From Proteobacteria bacterium 005FR1 (GTDB lineage: Bacteria > Pseudomonadota > Gammaproteobacteria > Pseudomonadales > Cellvibrionaceae): a stretch of 64,000 bases of DNA. The stretch is taken from positions 1,449,637 through 1,513,636 of the forward strand of contig WACF01000001.1 in NCBI GenBank assembly GCA_026192395.1, in the 5' to 3' direction. The first letter of the stretch is position 1; each line of letters starts with the position of its first letter. Position numbers and translations under genes: made by a program. Positions 29,111 to 36,753 of the stretch are shown in pieces. Under the pieces are notes generated by a model that made no database searches, was not told the origin of the DNA, and worked only from the letters and a program-made list of their open reading frames with translations.

Positions 29111-30328
29111 TTACTGGGCACGAGCACTTTCGGCGGAAAGAGCCTCAGATGCGCGCTCGCCAGACCCAGCACCCTCGCCCACATCATCAACCGGCGGTCC
29201 GCCAGCCAGATGCCAGCGAGTCGCTTTGTTATCGTATTCTTGCAAGAAAGCTTTCAGACGTTCGTCGAAAACACCTTCCCCTTTGGCGAGTTCCGCCAGG
29301 TATAAATCGCCGGCGGTATTGAGCTCGTAAATCACCGGTCCCTTTGAGGTCAGCCCCACATCCCAGTGCTGGAAGCGAAAGCCCGGGAATGCCAGCGCCG
29401 CTGATTCCATGGTCTTTTTCAACCTGTCCCAGCCGGGAATCTGTTCGCCCACAATGTTGCGGCCGCAGTGCGGCAAGGGCGGATTTACTTTCAGGTCGGT
29501 GAAAGTACCGGCGACCACGCGTCGTACGCGACCAGTGTCAGGATCTACATCCGCCAGCAGGTTGCCGGTTTTTCCTTTCACGAAGTTGTCCACGTAATTG
29601 CCTTTCGCCGGCAGCTTCCAGACGACCCGGAATACTTCCGGTCCGTTATCACTCACCAGCATGATAATGCGACAGCCGGAGACCGAGCCGCCGCAGAGTT
29701 CTTCGGTTTCGGGGTCCGGCAGCATGGCTTCCTGAAACAGGAAACCCCATCCTTCGGGGTCTTCCAGCGAATCGACGAATGCTTCGGGCGTAATCCGGCC
29801 ACCGTCCGCAAGCCGGATCGTATTGCTTTCTGAATCGTAGGACTCGGCTCGCTTGCAGCCTTTTGCCGAGCCGCCCTTGATTGGCTTGCAAAAAAACGGA
29901 TAGCCGATCTCGCTCTTGAGAAAGTCGATGAGCCCAGCTCGGGTGTTGAAGATGGGCAGGTCGCCCATTTGACGTTTGAATCGGCAGGCAGCGCCATACA
30001 TCTTCGGTTGAGGGATGTTGCAGCGGGTGAACACCGAATGCATGATCAGTTTATCGGTGACAATGGCATCCCAGTAAGGGCTATTGAGGCGACGATGAAG
30101 GGCGATGGTCTGGTAAGTGCCGCCAAAACTGCCTAGATCCACTCCCTCGTACAACGCTCTGTTCCCAAGATTCATCCAGAAATAATGATCGGCACTCAAC
30201 TTTGTCATCCCGTTTCGCAACGCGATGATTTCCCTGAGCTGCTGCAACATTGGTTTCGCGTTCGGGGCCGATGCGGATTGATTCAGTTGTTCGTAGCGCT
30301 CGACGGCTCTTGCAAGCAAAGGCTTCAT
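29111..30328 (-). CDS. Sugar-transfer-associated ATP-grasp protein
   Basis: The 405-residue product matches the ATP-grasp family annotated as sugar-transfer associated (PF14397). It has a Lys/Gly nucleotide-loop region CKPIKGGSAKGC, a central RVVWKLPAKGNYVDNF, and a metal-binding end GPVIYELNTAGD. Such enzymes join a carboxylate to an amine or thiol using ATP. The ATG at 30328, with AAGGAT 10 bases upstream, is preferred to a frame reaching back into the neighbouring dehydrogenase. The C-terminal 30 residues are low complexity. No glycosyltransferase lies nearby, so its substrate is unknown. Confidence 0.75.
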   Translation of the reverse strand: MKPLLARAVERYEQLNQSASAPNAKPMLQQLREIIALRNGMTKLSADHYFWMNLGNRALYEGVDLGSFGGTYQTIALHRRLNSPYWDAIVTDKLIMHSVFTRCNIPQPKMYGAACRFKRQMGDLPIFNTRAGLIDFLKSEIGYPFFCKPIKGGSAKGCKRAESYDSESNTIRLADGGRITPEAFVDSLEDPEGWGFLFQEAMLPDPETEELCGGSVSGCRIIMLVSDNGPEVFRVVWKLPAKGNYVDNFVKGKTGNLLADVDPDTGRVRRVVAGTFTDLKVNPPLPHCGRNIVGEQIPGWDRLKKTMESAALAFPGFRFQHWDVGLTSKGPVIYELNTAGDLYLAELAKGEGVFDERLKAFLQEYDNKATRWHLAGGPPVDDVGEGAGSGERASEALSAESARAQ

Positions 30329-30446
30329 GGCTGACAGATCCTTGTCGACTCGGGAGGAAGAAGGGGTGACTCTAAAGAGTATTGGATCAGTTTCAGAAGG
30401 TTTGTTCCTCAGCCCGGACGCATGTCGCCCGGACCGAGGTTGAGGA

Positions 30447-32795
30447 CTACTTTTTGAGACGGAACGCGATGACGTAGCCGCCTTCCGGATCTTCATCTTC
30501 CGGCATCAGGGTGCGGGTACCGCCGGCGCCGGAACGACCGTAAACCGGAGCGGTGATGACGACGGTTTGCTGTTTTGTTTCGGGTGACAGATAAGTCATC
30601 GGAGTTGCCTGAGCCGTAGTGGGCAGGCGGTAGTTCCAGACCTCTTTGCCGGTCTTCACATCCACCGCATGCAGGGTGCTGTCCATGGTGCCACCAATGA
30701 AGATCAGACCGCCCTTGGTCACCATGGAGCCGGCGCTCAAGGGTGTGCCCACCGGGATAGGCAAGCCGGACTTAATGCCCCAAGGGCCACTTTCGGTGGC
30801 GAAGCCGATGGGCCGTTTCCAGATTAGTTCGCGGCTCTTCAGATCGATCACCGCGAGCATGCCATAGGGCGGCTTCAGACAGGGGACTTCCAAGGGAGAC
30901 ATGAACATCTTCGTCGAGGAGCCATAGGGAGTCCCGTACTGCGGCGAGCCCTCGGCGCCCGCGTCCATTTCCGCACGCGGAATCAGGCGCAGCTGATTGG
31001 CCATGATCATCGGACTGGCGATCATCAGGTGGTTGGCTTCATCGACGGCCACGCTGCCCCAGTTGAAGCCGCCTGCGTTGCCGGGAAATTGCAGGGTCAG
31101 CTCAGTGGTCGGTGGGGTGAAGTGCCCTTCGTAGCGCATTTTGCGGTATTCGATGCGACACCAGAGCTGGTCCAGCGGCGTGATGCCCCACATGTCCGCC
31201 TCCCGCAAATCATCGCGAAAGTGCGGCATGCCCACCGAAAAAGGCTGAGTGGGCGCGGTCCAGTCTTCCGGAACGCCGCCCTGAGGTACCGGCAGCTCTT
31301 CCACTTCCGCGATGGGTTCGCCGGTGACGCGGTTGAGCATGAAAACTTCGCCGCGCTTGGTGGGCTGTAACAAGGCCGGCGTGATGCTGCCGTCTTCATT
31401 CGGCAAATCAATCAGTACTGGCTGGGAGGGGACATCATAGTCCCAGATATCGTGATGGACGGTCTGGAAAGACCATTCGACGGACCCATCTGCGCCGTTG
31501 AGCGCCACCACTGAACTGGCGAACTGGTCGGAAACTGCCTGGCGCTGGCCACCGAAATAATCCGGCGTCTCGTTGCCGGTGGGCGCGTAGATCAGACCCC
31601 GCTCTTCATCGACACTGAAGATACTCCAGACATTGGGGGTACCCCGGGTATAGGTTTCTCCTTCCGGCGGCTCGGTATTCACGCCGGGACGGCCCATATC
31701 CCAGGCCCAGGCGAATTTGCCAGTGAGCGCATCGAAGGCCCGCACCACACCGGAAGGCTCGTTTATTTCACGGTTGTCCAGCACCCAGCCACCGACCACG
31801 GCATTGCCGCGCACAACAGCCGGCGGCGAAGTCACAAAGTAATAAATCGGCGGTGCCGCGCCCATCCTGTGGGTCAGATCCACCTGGCCGTTGTCGCCGA
31901 AGCCGCGGCAGGCTTCACCGGTCTGGGCGTCGATAGCCAGCAGGCGCGCGTCGACGGTGGCGGTGAGAATGCGCTTCGGGCATTCGCCCTGATAATCCGC
32001 CGGGGCTTCATAGTAAGAAACGCCACGGCAAGTGGTGGTGAAGTAGCGGGCTACCCGCATGTGATTCGGATCCACCTCGGGATCGAAGCGCCAGCGCTCC
32101 TGCCCGTCTTCAGCATCCAGAGCCATCACCACGTTGCCGGTGCCGCAGACGTACAGCATGTCATTGACCTGGATCGGGGTGGCTTTGGATACACCGCCCA
32201 CCTTGGTCCGGTGAATCCAGGCGACTTCCAGGTCATCGATGGTGTCGACGTTGATCTGATCGACCGGCGAATAGCGAGTGCCCGCGCGGGAGTTGCCGTA
32301 ATCGATCCAGTCACCGCGGCTGTTGACCGGCGTTTGCACTGTCGCCGGCTCAGAGAAAGGCGCCACTTCGATACGTGAGTCGATGACCACCAGCGCAATT
32401 ACCGCGGCAATGCCGGCGGCGACTGCGGACCAGCCTGCGGCACCTCGAATGAGCGGAGGTGGACTGCCCGCGTAAAGCGGACGCCGCGCCCAGGGCGTCA
32501 GCAGAAACAAGCCGAGTACGGCCAGCGGCAGTACGCGGGGCAACAGCGCCCAGCTGTCGATACCCACTTCAGCAAGGCCCCACAGCAGCGTGACCACCAA
32601 AGTGCCACCGTAAATCCATGACCCTGCCGGACGGCGGCGCCACAGCAGCACAGCACTGCTCAGCAACGCGATACCGGCGAGCAGGTAGTAGACAGAACCG
32701 CCGAGCGTTACCAGGCGAAATCCACCAAGGATGAGAACGATGGCCAGCAGGGCGATGAGCGCGGCAAACACGCGCAAGGAGATGGAATGCTTCAT
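30447..32795 (-). CDS. gcd: Membrane-bound PQQ glucose dehydrogenase
   Basis: The enzyme oxidises glucose (or another aldose) to the lactone in the periplasm and passes electrons to ubiquinone. From ATG 32795 the 782-residue product has about five N-terminal membrane helices (residues 1-150), then an eight-bladed PQQ propeller. The GDH hallmark HHDIWDYDVPSQPVLIDLP and a C-terminal PMTYLSPETKQ are present. Length is close to E. coli Gcd (796). There is no haem motif. Substrate specificity within this group varies. Confidence 0.88.
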   Translation of the reverse strand: MKHSISLRVFAALIALLAIVLILGGFRLVTLGGSVYYLLAGIALLSSAVLLWRRRPAGSWIYGGTLVVTLLWGLAEVGIDSWALLPRVLPLAVLGLFLLTPWARRPLYAGSPPPLIRGAAGWSAVAAGIAAVIALVVIDSRIEVAPFSEPATVQTPVNSRGDWIDYGNSRAGTRYSPVDQINVDTIDDLEVAWIHRTKVGGVSKATPIQVNDMLYVCGTGNVVMALDAEDGQERWRFDPEVDPNHMRVARYFTTTCRGVSYYEAPADYQGECPKRILTATVDARLLAIDAQTGEACRGFGDNGQVDLTHRMGAAPPIYYFVTSPPAVVRGNAVVGGWVLDNREINEPSGVVRAFDALTGKFAWAWDMGRPGVNTEPPEGETYTRGTPNVWSIFSVDEERGLIYAPTGNETPDYFGGQRQAVSDQFASSVVALNGADGSVEWSFQTVHHDIWDYDVPSQPVLIDLPNEDGSITPALLQPTKRGEVFMLNRVTGEPIAEVEELPVPQGGVPEDWTAPTQPFSVGMPHFRDDLREADMWGITPLDQLWCRIEYRKMRYEGHFTPPTTELTLQFPGNAGGFNWGSVAVDEANHLMIASPMIMANQLRLIPRAEMDAGAEGSPQYGTPYGSSTKMFMSPLEVPCLKPPYGMLAVIDLKSRELIWKRPIGFATESGPWGIKSGLPIPVGTPLSAGSMVTKGGLIFIGGTMDSTLHAVDVKTGKEVWNYRLPTTAQATPMTYLSPETKQQTVVITAPVYGRSGAGGTRTLMPEDEDPEGGYVIAFRLKK

Positions 32796-33100
32796 GAGAA
32801 AGGCCTTGTTTATAGTCGCTATTGTTATTACTTGCCCCCACCGGCAGGGTGCAGGCCGGAAGGTCAGAAACAAGTGCTACACCTATGTATAACAGATATG
32901 GTTTTGCAGCTGAACTTCCAGCAACACTTATTTACCGACAGCCCTTCTCTGGCTCATGAATATGGCGCTTGAACGATTTACAGGGGCACCGAAGGATTCA
33001 GGGTTTCTTGCTGTGCACCCGCATTGTGGACCGCTGTTTCTCGCGACTACCGCCAGCCAGGGCAATTCCTCACAGACTCTCGGGTGATCTGGAACAGGTA

Positions 33101-33132
33101 TTGCTCGTTTTTTGGTCAACTGTAACGAGCAA
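33101..33132. promoter_or_regulatory. 9-base inverted repeat before the outer-membrane protein gene
   Basis: TTGCTCGTT (33101-33109) and AACGAGCAA (33124-33132) form perfect arms around 14 bases, ending 27 bases before the gene at 33160. It may be an operator or a 5' leader hairpin. It lies in the 364-base divergent gap (32796-33159) between gcd and the outer-membrane protein gene. The remaining bases show no gene. Confidence 0.45.
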
Positions 33133-33159
33133 CTACTCAAATGGAGTTAAGGAGAGGAT

Positions 33160-33852
33160 ATGAAAGCCCGGAGTTTACTTGTTGCTGGTCTCGCCATCGT
33201 TCCGCTGAGCAGCTTCGCGGTGGAGGATCTCAGCTACACCTATATCGAAGCTGATTACGTCGACCTGGACATCGACGAGTATGGCGACAGCGGCGATTTT
33301 CTCGATGACTTCGATAACGGCAGCGGCTGGGCGCTGCGCGGTTCCTATGGTTTCGACAACAGCCCCTTCGGCTTCGCTGACAGCTGGTTTATCTTTGCAA
33401 ACTGGTCTGAAACGGAAGCCGATATTGATTTCGTCGACGACACCGGCGTGTTTTTTCCTGCCGATACGGACGTGATCCGCTTCGATCTCGGCGCAGGTGT
33501 TGCGGTGCCGGTCAATGACATGTCCCAGATGGTGTTCAAAGTCGCTTATTCTGACCTCGACATCGACGACTTCAACCTGGGCGGCACAGCGGACGAGGAT
33601 TTCGAGTTCGATCGGCTGAACGATGACTCGTCCGACGGCTACTTCCTCGAAGGCGCCTGGCGCGGTCAGGTGACCCCGCAGCTGGAGTTGAAAGCCGGCC
33701 TGCGCTACACCGACATCGAAGAAACCGACGGTTTCGGTTTTGTCGGGAACGCAATCTGGGAATTCACCGAGCAAGTCGGCGGCGTTGTCTTTGCGGACAT
33801 CGGCAGCGACGTGGGTACCTACGGCATCGGCATTCGCTTCGATCTCGAATAA
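33160..33852 (+). CDS. Asp-rich outer-membrane beta-barrel protein
   Basis: The 230-residue product has a short Sec signal (KARSLLVAGLAIVPLSSFA) and then alternating amphipathic strands typical of an 8-stranded OmpA/OmpW-like barrel. The end GTYGIGIRFDLE has a C-terminal strand-like pattern, but with Glu instead of Phe last. About 35 of 230 residues are Asp, with similar acidic loops VDLDIDEYGDSGD and SDLDIDDFNLGG. A strong site AAGGAGAGGAT precedes the ATG and a clear terminator follows. No named family is recognised; divalent-cation binding or salt adaptation would fit the charge. Confidence 0.7.
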   Translation: MKARSLLVAGLAIVPLSSFAVEDLSYTYIEADYVDLDIDEYGDSGDFLDDFDNGSGWALRGSYGFDNSPFGFADSWFIFANWSETEADIDFVDDTGVFFPADTDVIRFDLGAGVAVPVNDMSQMVFKVAYSDLDIDDFNLGGTADEDFEFDRLNDDSSDGYFLEGAWRGQVTPQLELKAGLRYTDIEETDGFGFVGNAIWEFTEQVGGVVFADIGSDVGTYGIGIRFDLE

Positions 33853-33865
33853 GCTGCGAGACGAT

Positions 33866-33902
33866 AAAGCCCCGAACTGCCTCGCCAGTTCGGGGCTTTT
33901 TA
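33866..33902 (+). terminator. Rho-independent terminator
   Basis: AAAGCCCCGAACTG pairs with CAGTTCGGGGCTTT around a short loop and runs into TTTTTA, 14 bases after the outer-membrane protein stop. This is the clearest intrinsic terminator in the window, and its A/T flanks make it usable from both strands. Confidence 0.9.
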
Positions 33903-33970
33903 TTGCTCACAAGGCTGGTCAGGTTTAGTATCCACAGCGATCCGCATGCAATCGCCCCCGAGAATTCACC

Positions 33971-34153
33971 ATGCTGAACCTGCTGACGATTCTGGCCGTC
34001 CTTTTCGCCGTTCTATTCTTGATCGTCACCCTGCTGGAACGATTTGGCCATCGCCACTCCAGCGAAGACCTTAACAAATGGAGTCGCTGGATTATTCCAC
34101 TCATCGCTCTGGTTTTCGTCCTGCAGGCGCTCCGCTATTTCTTTATGGGTTAA
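33971..34153 (+). CDS. Small two-helix membrane protein
   Basis: A 60-residue frame encodes two hydrophobic segments (about residues 2-22 and 41-57) joined by a basic loop GHRHSSEDLNKWSR. Composition is like a real membrane protein and the frame begins shortly after a terminator, but the ribosome binding site is weak. It is convergent with yqaA, 29 bases away. No family is recognised. Confidence 0.55.
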   Translation: MLNLLTILAVLFAVLFLIVTLLERFGHRHSSEDLNKWSRWIIPLIALVFVLQALRYFFMG

Positions 34154-34182
34154 TTTTTACCAGAGGCAGGTTCATGAGCTGA

Positions 34183-34611
34183 TCAGAACCCGAATATGTC
34201 CATCGCACCAAGCAGGAAGGCATAGCGCAAACCCTTGCCGATGCCGGTCAGAAGAAAAAACAGAAAAAAGTTCACGCGCATGATGCCAGCGACGAATGTC
34301 AGCGCGTCGCCGCCGATCGGCGCCCAGGCCATCAGCAAGGACCACACGCCGTACTTTTGAAACCAACGCTGCGAACGTTCCAGCGAATCTTCCTTGAATG
34401 GAAACCAGCGGCGATTCTGAAAGTGCAACAGATAGCGTCCTATCACCCAGTTGAGCGCCGAGCCGAGCGTATTACCCGCCGTAGCGAACAGCCACAACAG
34501 CCAGGGATCGTAGCCCTGGGCGATGAGCCCCGCGAACAGAATTTCCGAGTAGGCGGGCAGAATGGTCGCGGCGAGAAAGGCAATGCCGAAAAGGCTGAAA
34601 TAGGCTTCCAT
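34183..34611 (-). CDS. yqaA: YqaA-family membrane protein (DedA-like)
   Basis: The 142-residue inner-membrane protein has four hydrophobic segments and the VTT/SNARE-associated pattern: FLAATILPAYSEILFAGL, GNTLGSALNWVIGRYL and the Arg/Gly-rich AWAPIGGDALTFVAG motif. DedA relatives act as lipid scramblases or transporters; YqaA itself is uncharacterised. It starts 2 bases after the amidotransferase-like gene stop, so it is the third gene of the amidoligase operon. Confidence 0.85.
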   Translation of the reverse strand: MEAYFSLFGIAFLAATILPAYSEILFAGLIAQGYDPWLLWLFATAGNTLGSALNWVIGRYLLHFQNRRWFPFKEDSLERSQRWFQKYGVWSLLMAWAPIGGDALTFVAGIMRVNFFLFFLLTGIGKGLRYAFLLGAMDIFGF

Positions 34612-34613
34612 TA

Positions 34614-35435
34614 TTAGCGGGACTTTCGGTTTTCACTCCAGTCATGCGAATGGCTCGATTCGCCAATATTCCCGGCAGCGGCCAATCGCACCATCTGCTT
34701 GAACAGCAACTGTTGCTGCGGGATTTGAGGCAGGTATTCGGGATGCCACTGAACGCCAATGGCGAAAGGCGCCTCGGTGTATTCGATGGCCTGAACAACA
34801 CCCGCCGTATCGCGGGCGACGATCTTCACATCACGACCGAGGTTGGCAATGGCCTGATTATGCAAAGCGTTCACCTGGCAACGCTGGCATTGCAGTATGG
34901 CTTGGAGATGGCTCCCCTCCTGAATCTCGATGCGCTTGCGCGGCAGCAGACTGCGCACATGCGGCTCTTCGTCGTAGAATTCGGCGATGTTCTGGTGCAG
35001 ACTGCCCCCGAGGACCACGTTGATCAGCTGCGCACCGCGGCAGATTCCAAGTACTGGAATACCGTTCTCAAGCGCTTGACGGATAAGGCGTTGCTCAAGC
35101 TGGTCCCGCTTTGGGTCGTAGCCCTGGCGGAATTTCACGGCAAAGAGGATTCGCAACAGAAACAGCAGCAAGGACACCGAGAGGTCGCGCACCGGACTAC
35201 CCTGCCGGCGATTCTCTTTGATATCTTCGAAGGGTGTTTCACCATAGTGGCTCGGCTCTATGTCACTGCCGCCCCCGATGACCACTGCATCCAGTTGCAA
35301 GCCCTTTCGCGGACGACGCGGCGTAATGCGCACGGCCTTGGCGCCAGCCCGGTAAAGTGCGAGCCAGGTCATCAGCCAGGCCGGCACACCGCCACGGTCT
35401 GGGCCGGTTACACCGATGATGGGTCGCGAGCGAAT
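34614..35435 (-). CDS. Class I glutamine-amidotransferase-like hydrolase (peptidase C26)
   Basis: The fold resembles gamma-glutamyl-GABA hydrolase (PuuD). The nucleophile elbow is GICRGAQLINVVLGG, the catalytic His-Glu pair is in VQWHPEY, and GGGSDIEPSHYG marks the N-terminal half. The first GTG (35387) would cut off the conserved RPIIGVTGPDRGG strand. Upstream in frame, down to the amidoligase TAG, there is no ATG, GTG or TTG. ATT at 35435 or ATC at 35441 (6 bases after AGGAGG) are the only likely starts apart from a CTG that touches the AGGAGG. Start 35435 (273 residues) is provisional. It is the middle gene of the operon. Confidence 0.8.
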   Translation of the reverse strand: MRSRPIIGVTGPDRGGVPAWLMTWLALYRAGAKAVRITPRRPRKGLQLDAVVIGGGSDIEPSHYGETPFEDIKENRRQGSPVRDLSVSLLLFLLRILFAVKFRQGYDPKRDQLEQRLIRQALENGIPVLGICRGAQLINVVLGGSLHQNIAEFYDEEPHVRSLLPRKRIEIQEGSHLQAILQCQRCQVNALHNQAIANLGRDVKIVARDTAGVVQAIEYTEAPFAIGVQWHPEYLPQIPQQQLLFKQMVRLAAAGNIGESSHSHDWSENRKSR

Positions 35436-35453
35436 ACGGATTACCAGCCTCCT

Positions 35454-36530
35454 CTATGCTTCCGGACGTCTTTGCGTCGTTTGCATTTTTTGCTCGGTCT
35501 CCCCTTGTTCCGATCTTGTTTGTGCTTCGACGAAGTCTTGCACTTGTTCGATCCAGGCCGAGCGATGGCTGAGACGAAACTTCGCCTGTTCACGCTGCCA
35601 TGCTTCCAGGAGATTTTCCCGCTGCTCTGCATCCGCAGCCAGCACTTCCACCAGCTGCCATCGATTCCACTCGTCCTCCATCGTCCACCCCGGCTGACCC
35701 ACTCGGCAATCGGGCAGGCGATAGTGAAACGCGGGGCGCGGTTTGATCAACGCCTTCTGTGCTTCCTTCACTCTCTTCAGTACCCGCTCCTTGTCCAGCG
35801 CGGCGAAGATCGGCAGCATGTCCAGGCTGCGGTTGCGAGTTGGATTGTGCCAGAGATAGTCGTCGATCAGGCCGGTGAGCCTTGGCTGATATTCCGGGTG
35901 GAGAATCAACTCAAGGTAGGATTTCGGAAATGGATCGATGTACTTGGTAAAAAACCGGCGCGTGAAGTCGGTGCCTGCATCTTCGATAATCCAGTCGCTG
36001 AGCAGGAGAAAACTCTGCAGGTAGGCGAGCAGAACACGGCTCTCTGCCGAGGGGATTGCCGGATTGATATGCAAACCAAAAGCGTAGTAAAACGAATGCT
36101 GAGTGCCCTGCCCTTCCAATGATTCGACAACCTGCAGCAGTTCACGCAGCCGTGCGAGTTCGGTAACCGGAATCGGATCGGTGACGATCTCGCAGGGCAC
36201 CAGCTGACGACTGAGCTTGTCGACGTTGTTCTCCCAGCGCTCGCCTTCGGATCCCGGCGAAAAGTCCACGCCCAGTGACTTGAGCCAGTCTCGATACGCC
36301 AGCGAGGTGAGCAAGTGCGTGTCACGTTCCACCTTCAGATCACCCAGCGAGCAATCGCGTATCACCACCTCAAAAGAACTGGTCTTGGCCAGCTGGCCGC
36401 CGAGCTTTTCGGCGAGACCTTCTGCCAGGGTCTGCACCCCCACGTTTCCCACTTCGAACTCGAAGCCAACCCGGCGTGTTTCGCCGTGCTCATCGGTCAG
36501 CAAGGGTGGCAGCCTGAATGTTTTGCTCAT
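35454..36530 (-). CDS. Putative amidoligase enzyme
   Basis: The 358-residue protein matches the amidoligase family (PF12224), glutamine-synthetase-fold enzymes predicted to form amide bonds using ATP. The N-terminal RVGFEFEVGNVGV carries the conserved Glu pair, SFEVVIRDCSLGDLKVERD the next acidic strand, and AFGLHINPAI the His/Asn motif. Residues 290-358 are a charged helical tail. GAGG stands before the ATG. The next gene starts right after the stop. Family members often sit with class I amidotransferases, as here; substrate unknown. Confidence 0.8.
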   Translation of the reverse strand: MSKTFRLPPLLTDEHGETRRVGFEFEVGNVGVQTLAEGLAEKLGGQLAKTSSFEVVIRDCSLGDLKVERDTHLLTSLAYRDWLKSLGVDFSPGSEGERWENNVDKLSRQLVPCEIVTDPIPVTELARLRELLQVVESLEGQGTQHSFYYAFGLHINPAIPSAESRVLLAYLQSFLLLSDWIIEDAGTDFTRRFFTKYIDPFPKSYLELILHPEYQPRLTGLIDDYLWHNPTRNRSLDMLPIFAALDKERVLKRVKEAQKALIKPRPAFHYRLPDCRVGQPGWTMEDEWNRWQLVEVLAADAEQRENLLEAWQREQAKFRLSHRSAWIEQVQDFVEAQTRSEQGETEQKMQTTQRRPEA

Positions 36531-36553
36531 AGACCTCTTCGCATCGTCACGTC

Positions 36554-36575
36554 CTGCCGGCTACATCGCCGGCAG
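36554..36575. promoter_or_regulatory. Hairpin upstream of the amidoligase operon
   Basis: CTGCCGGC (36554-36561) and GCCGGCAG (36568-36575) form an 8-base perfect stem with a 6-base loop. It lies 24 bases upstream of the amidoligase start, within the 223-base gap divergent from the dehydrogenase gene. It may be an operator or a leader hairpin next to the ribosome binding site. Confidence 0.35.
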
Positions 36576-36753
36576 AAGCTTGAGTCCACAGGATTGCACC
36601 ACAAAACCGCGCCTGGGCTCAATACAGGTGGGTGCTGGCTCGACAGGAATTTTGTGCCGCCAGGGTGGTCACAAAGCAAGCACAGCGCTTGCTGAGGAAT
36701 GCAAATCGCTAGCCAGTGGGTGAATCAGGCCGACAACCCCAACAGGAGTGGAC

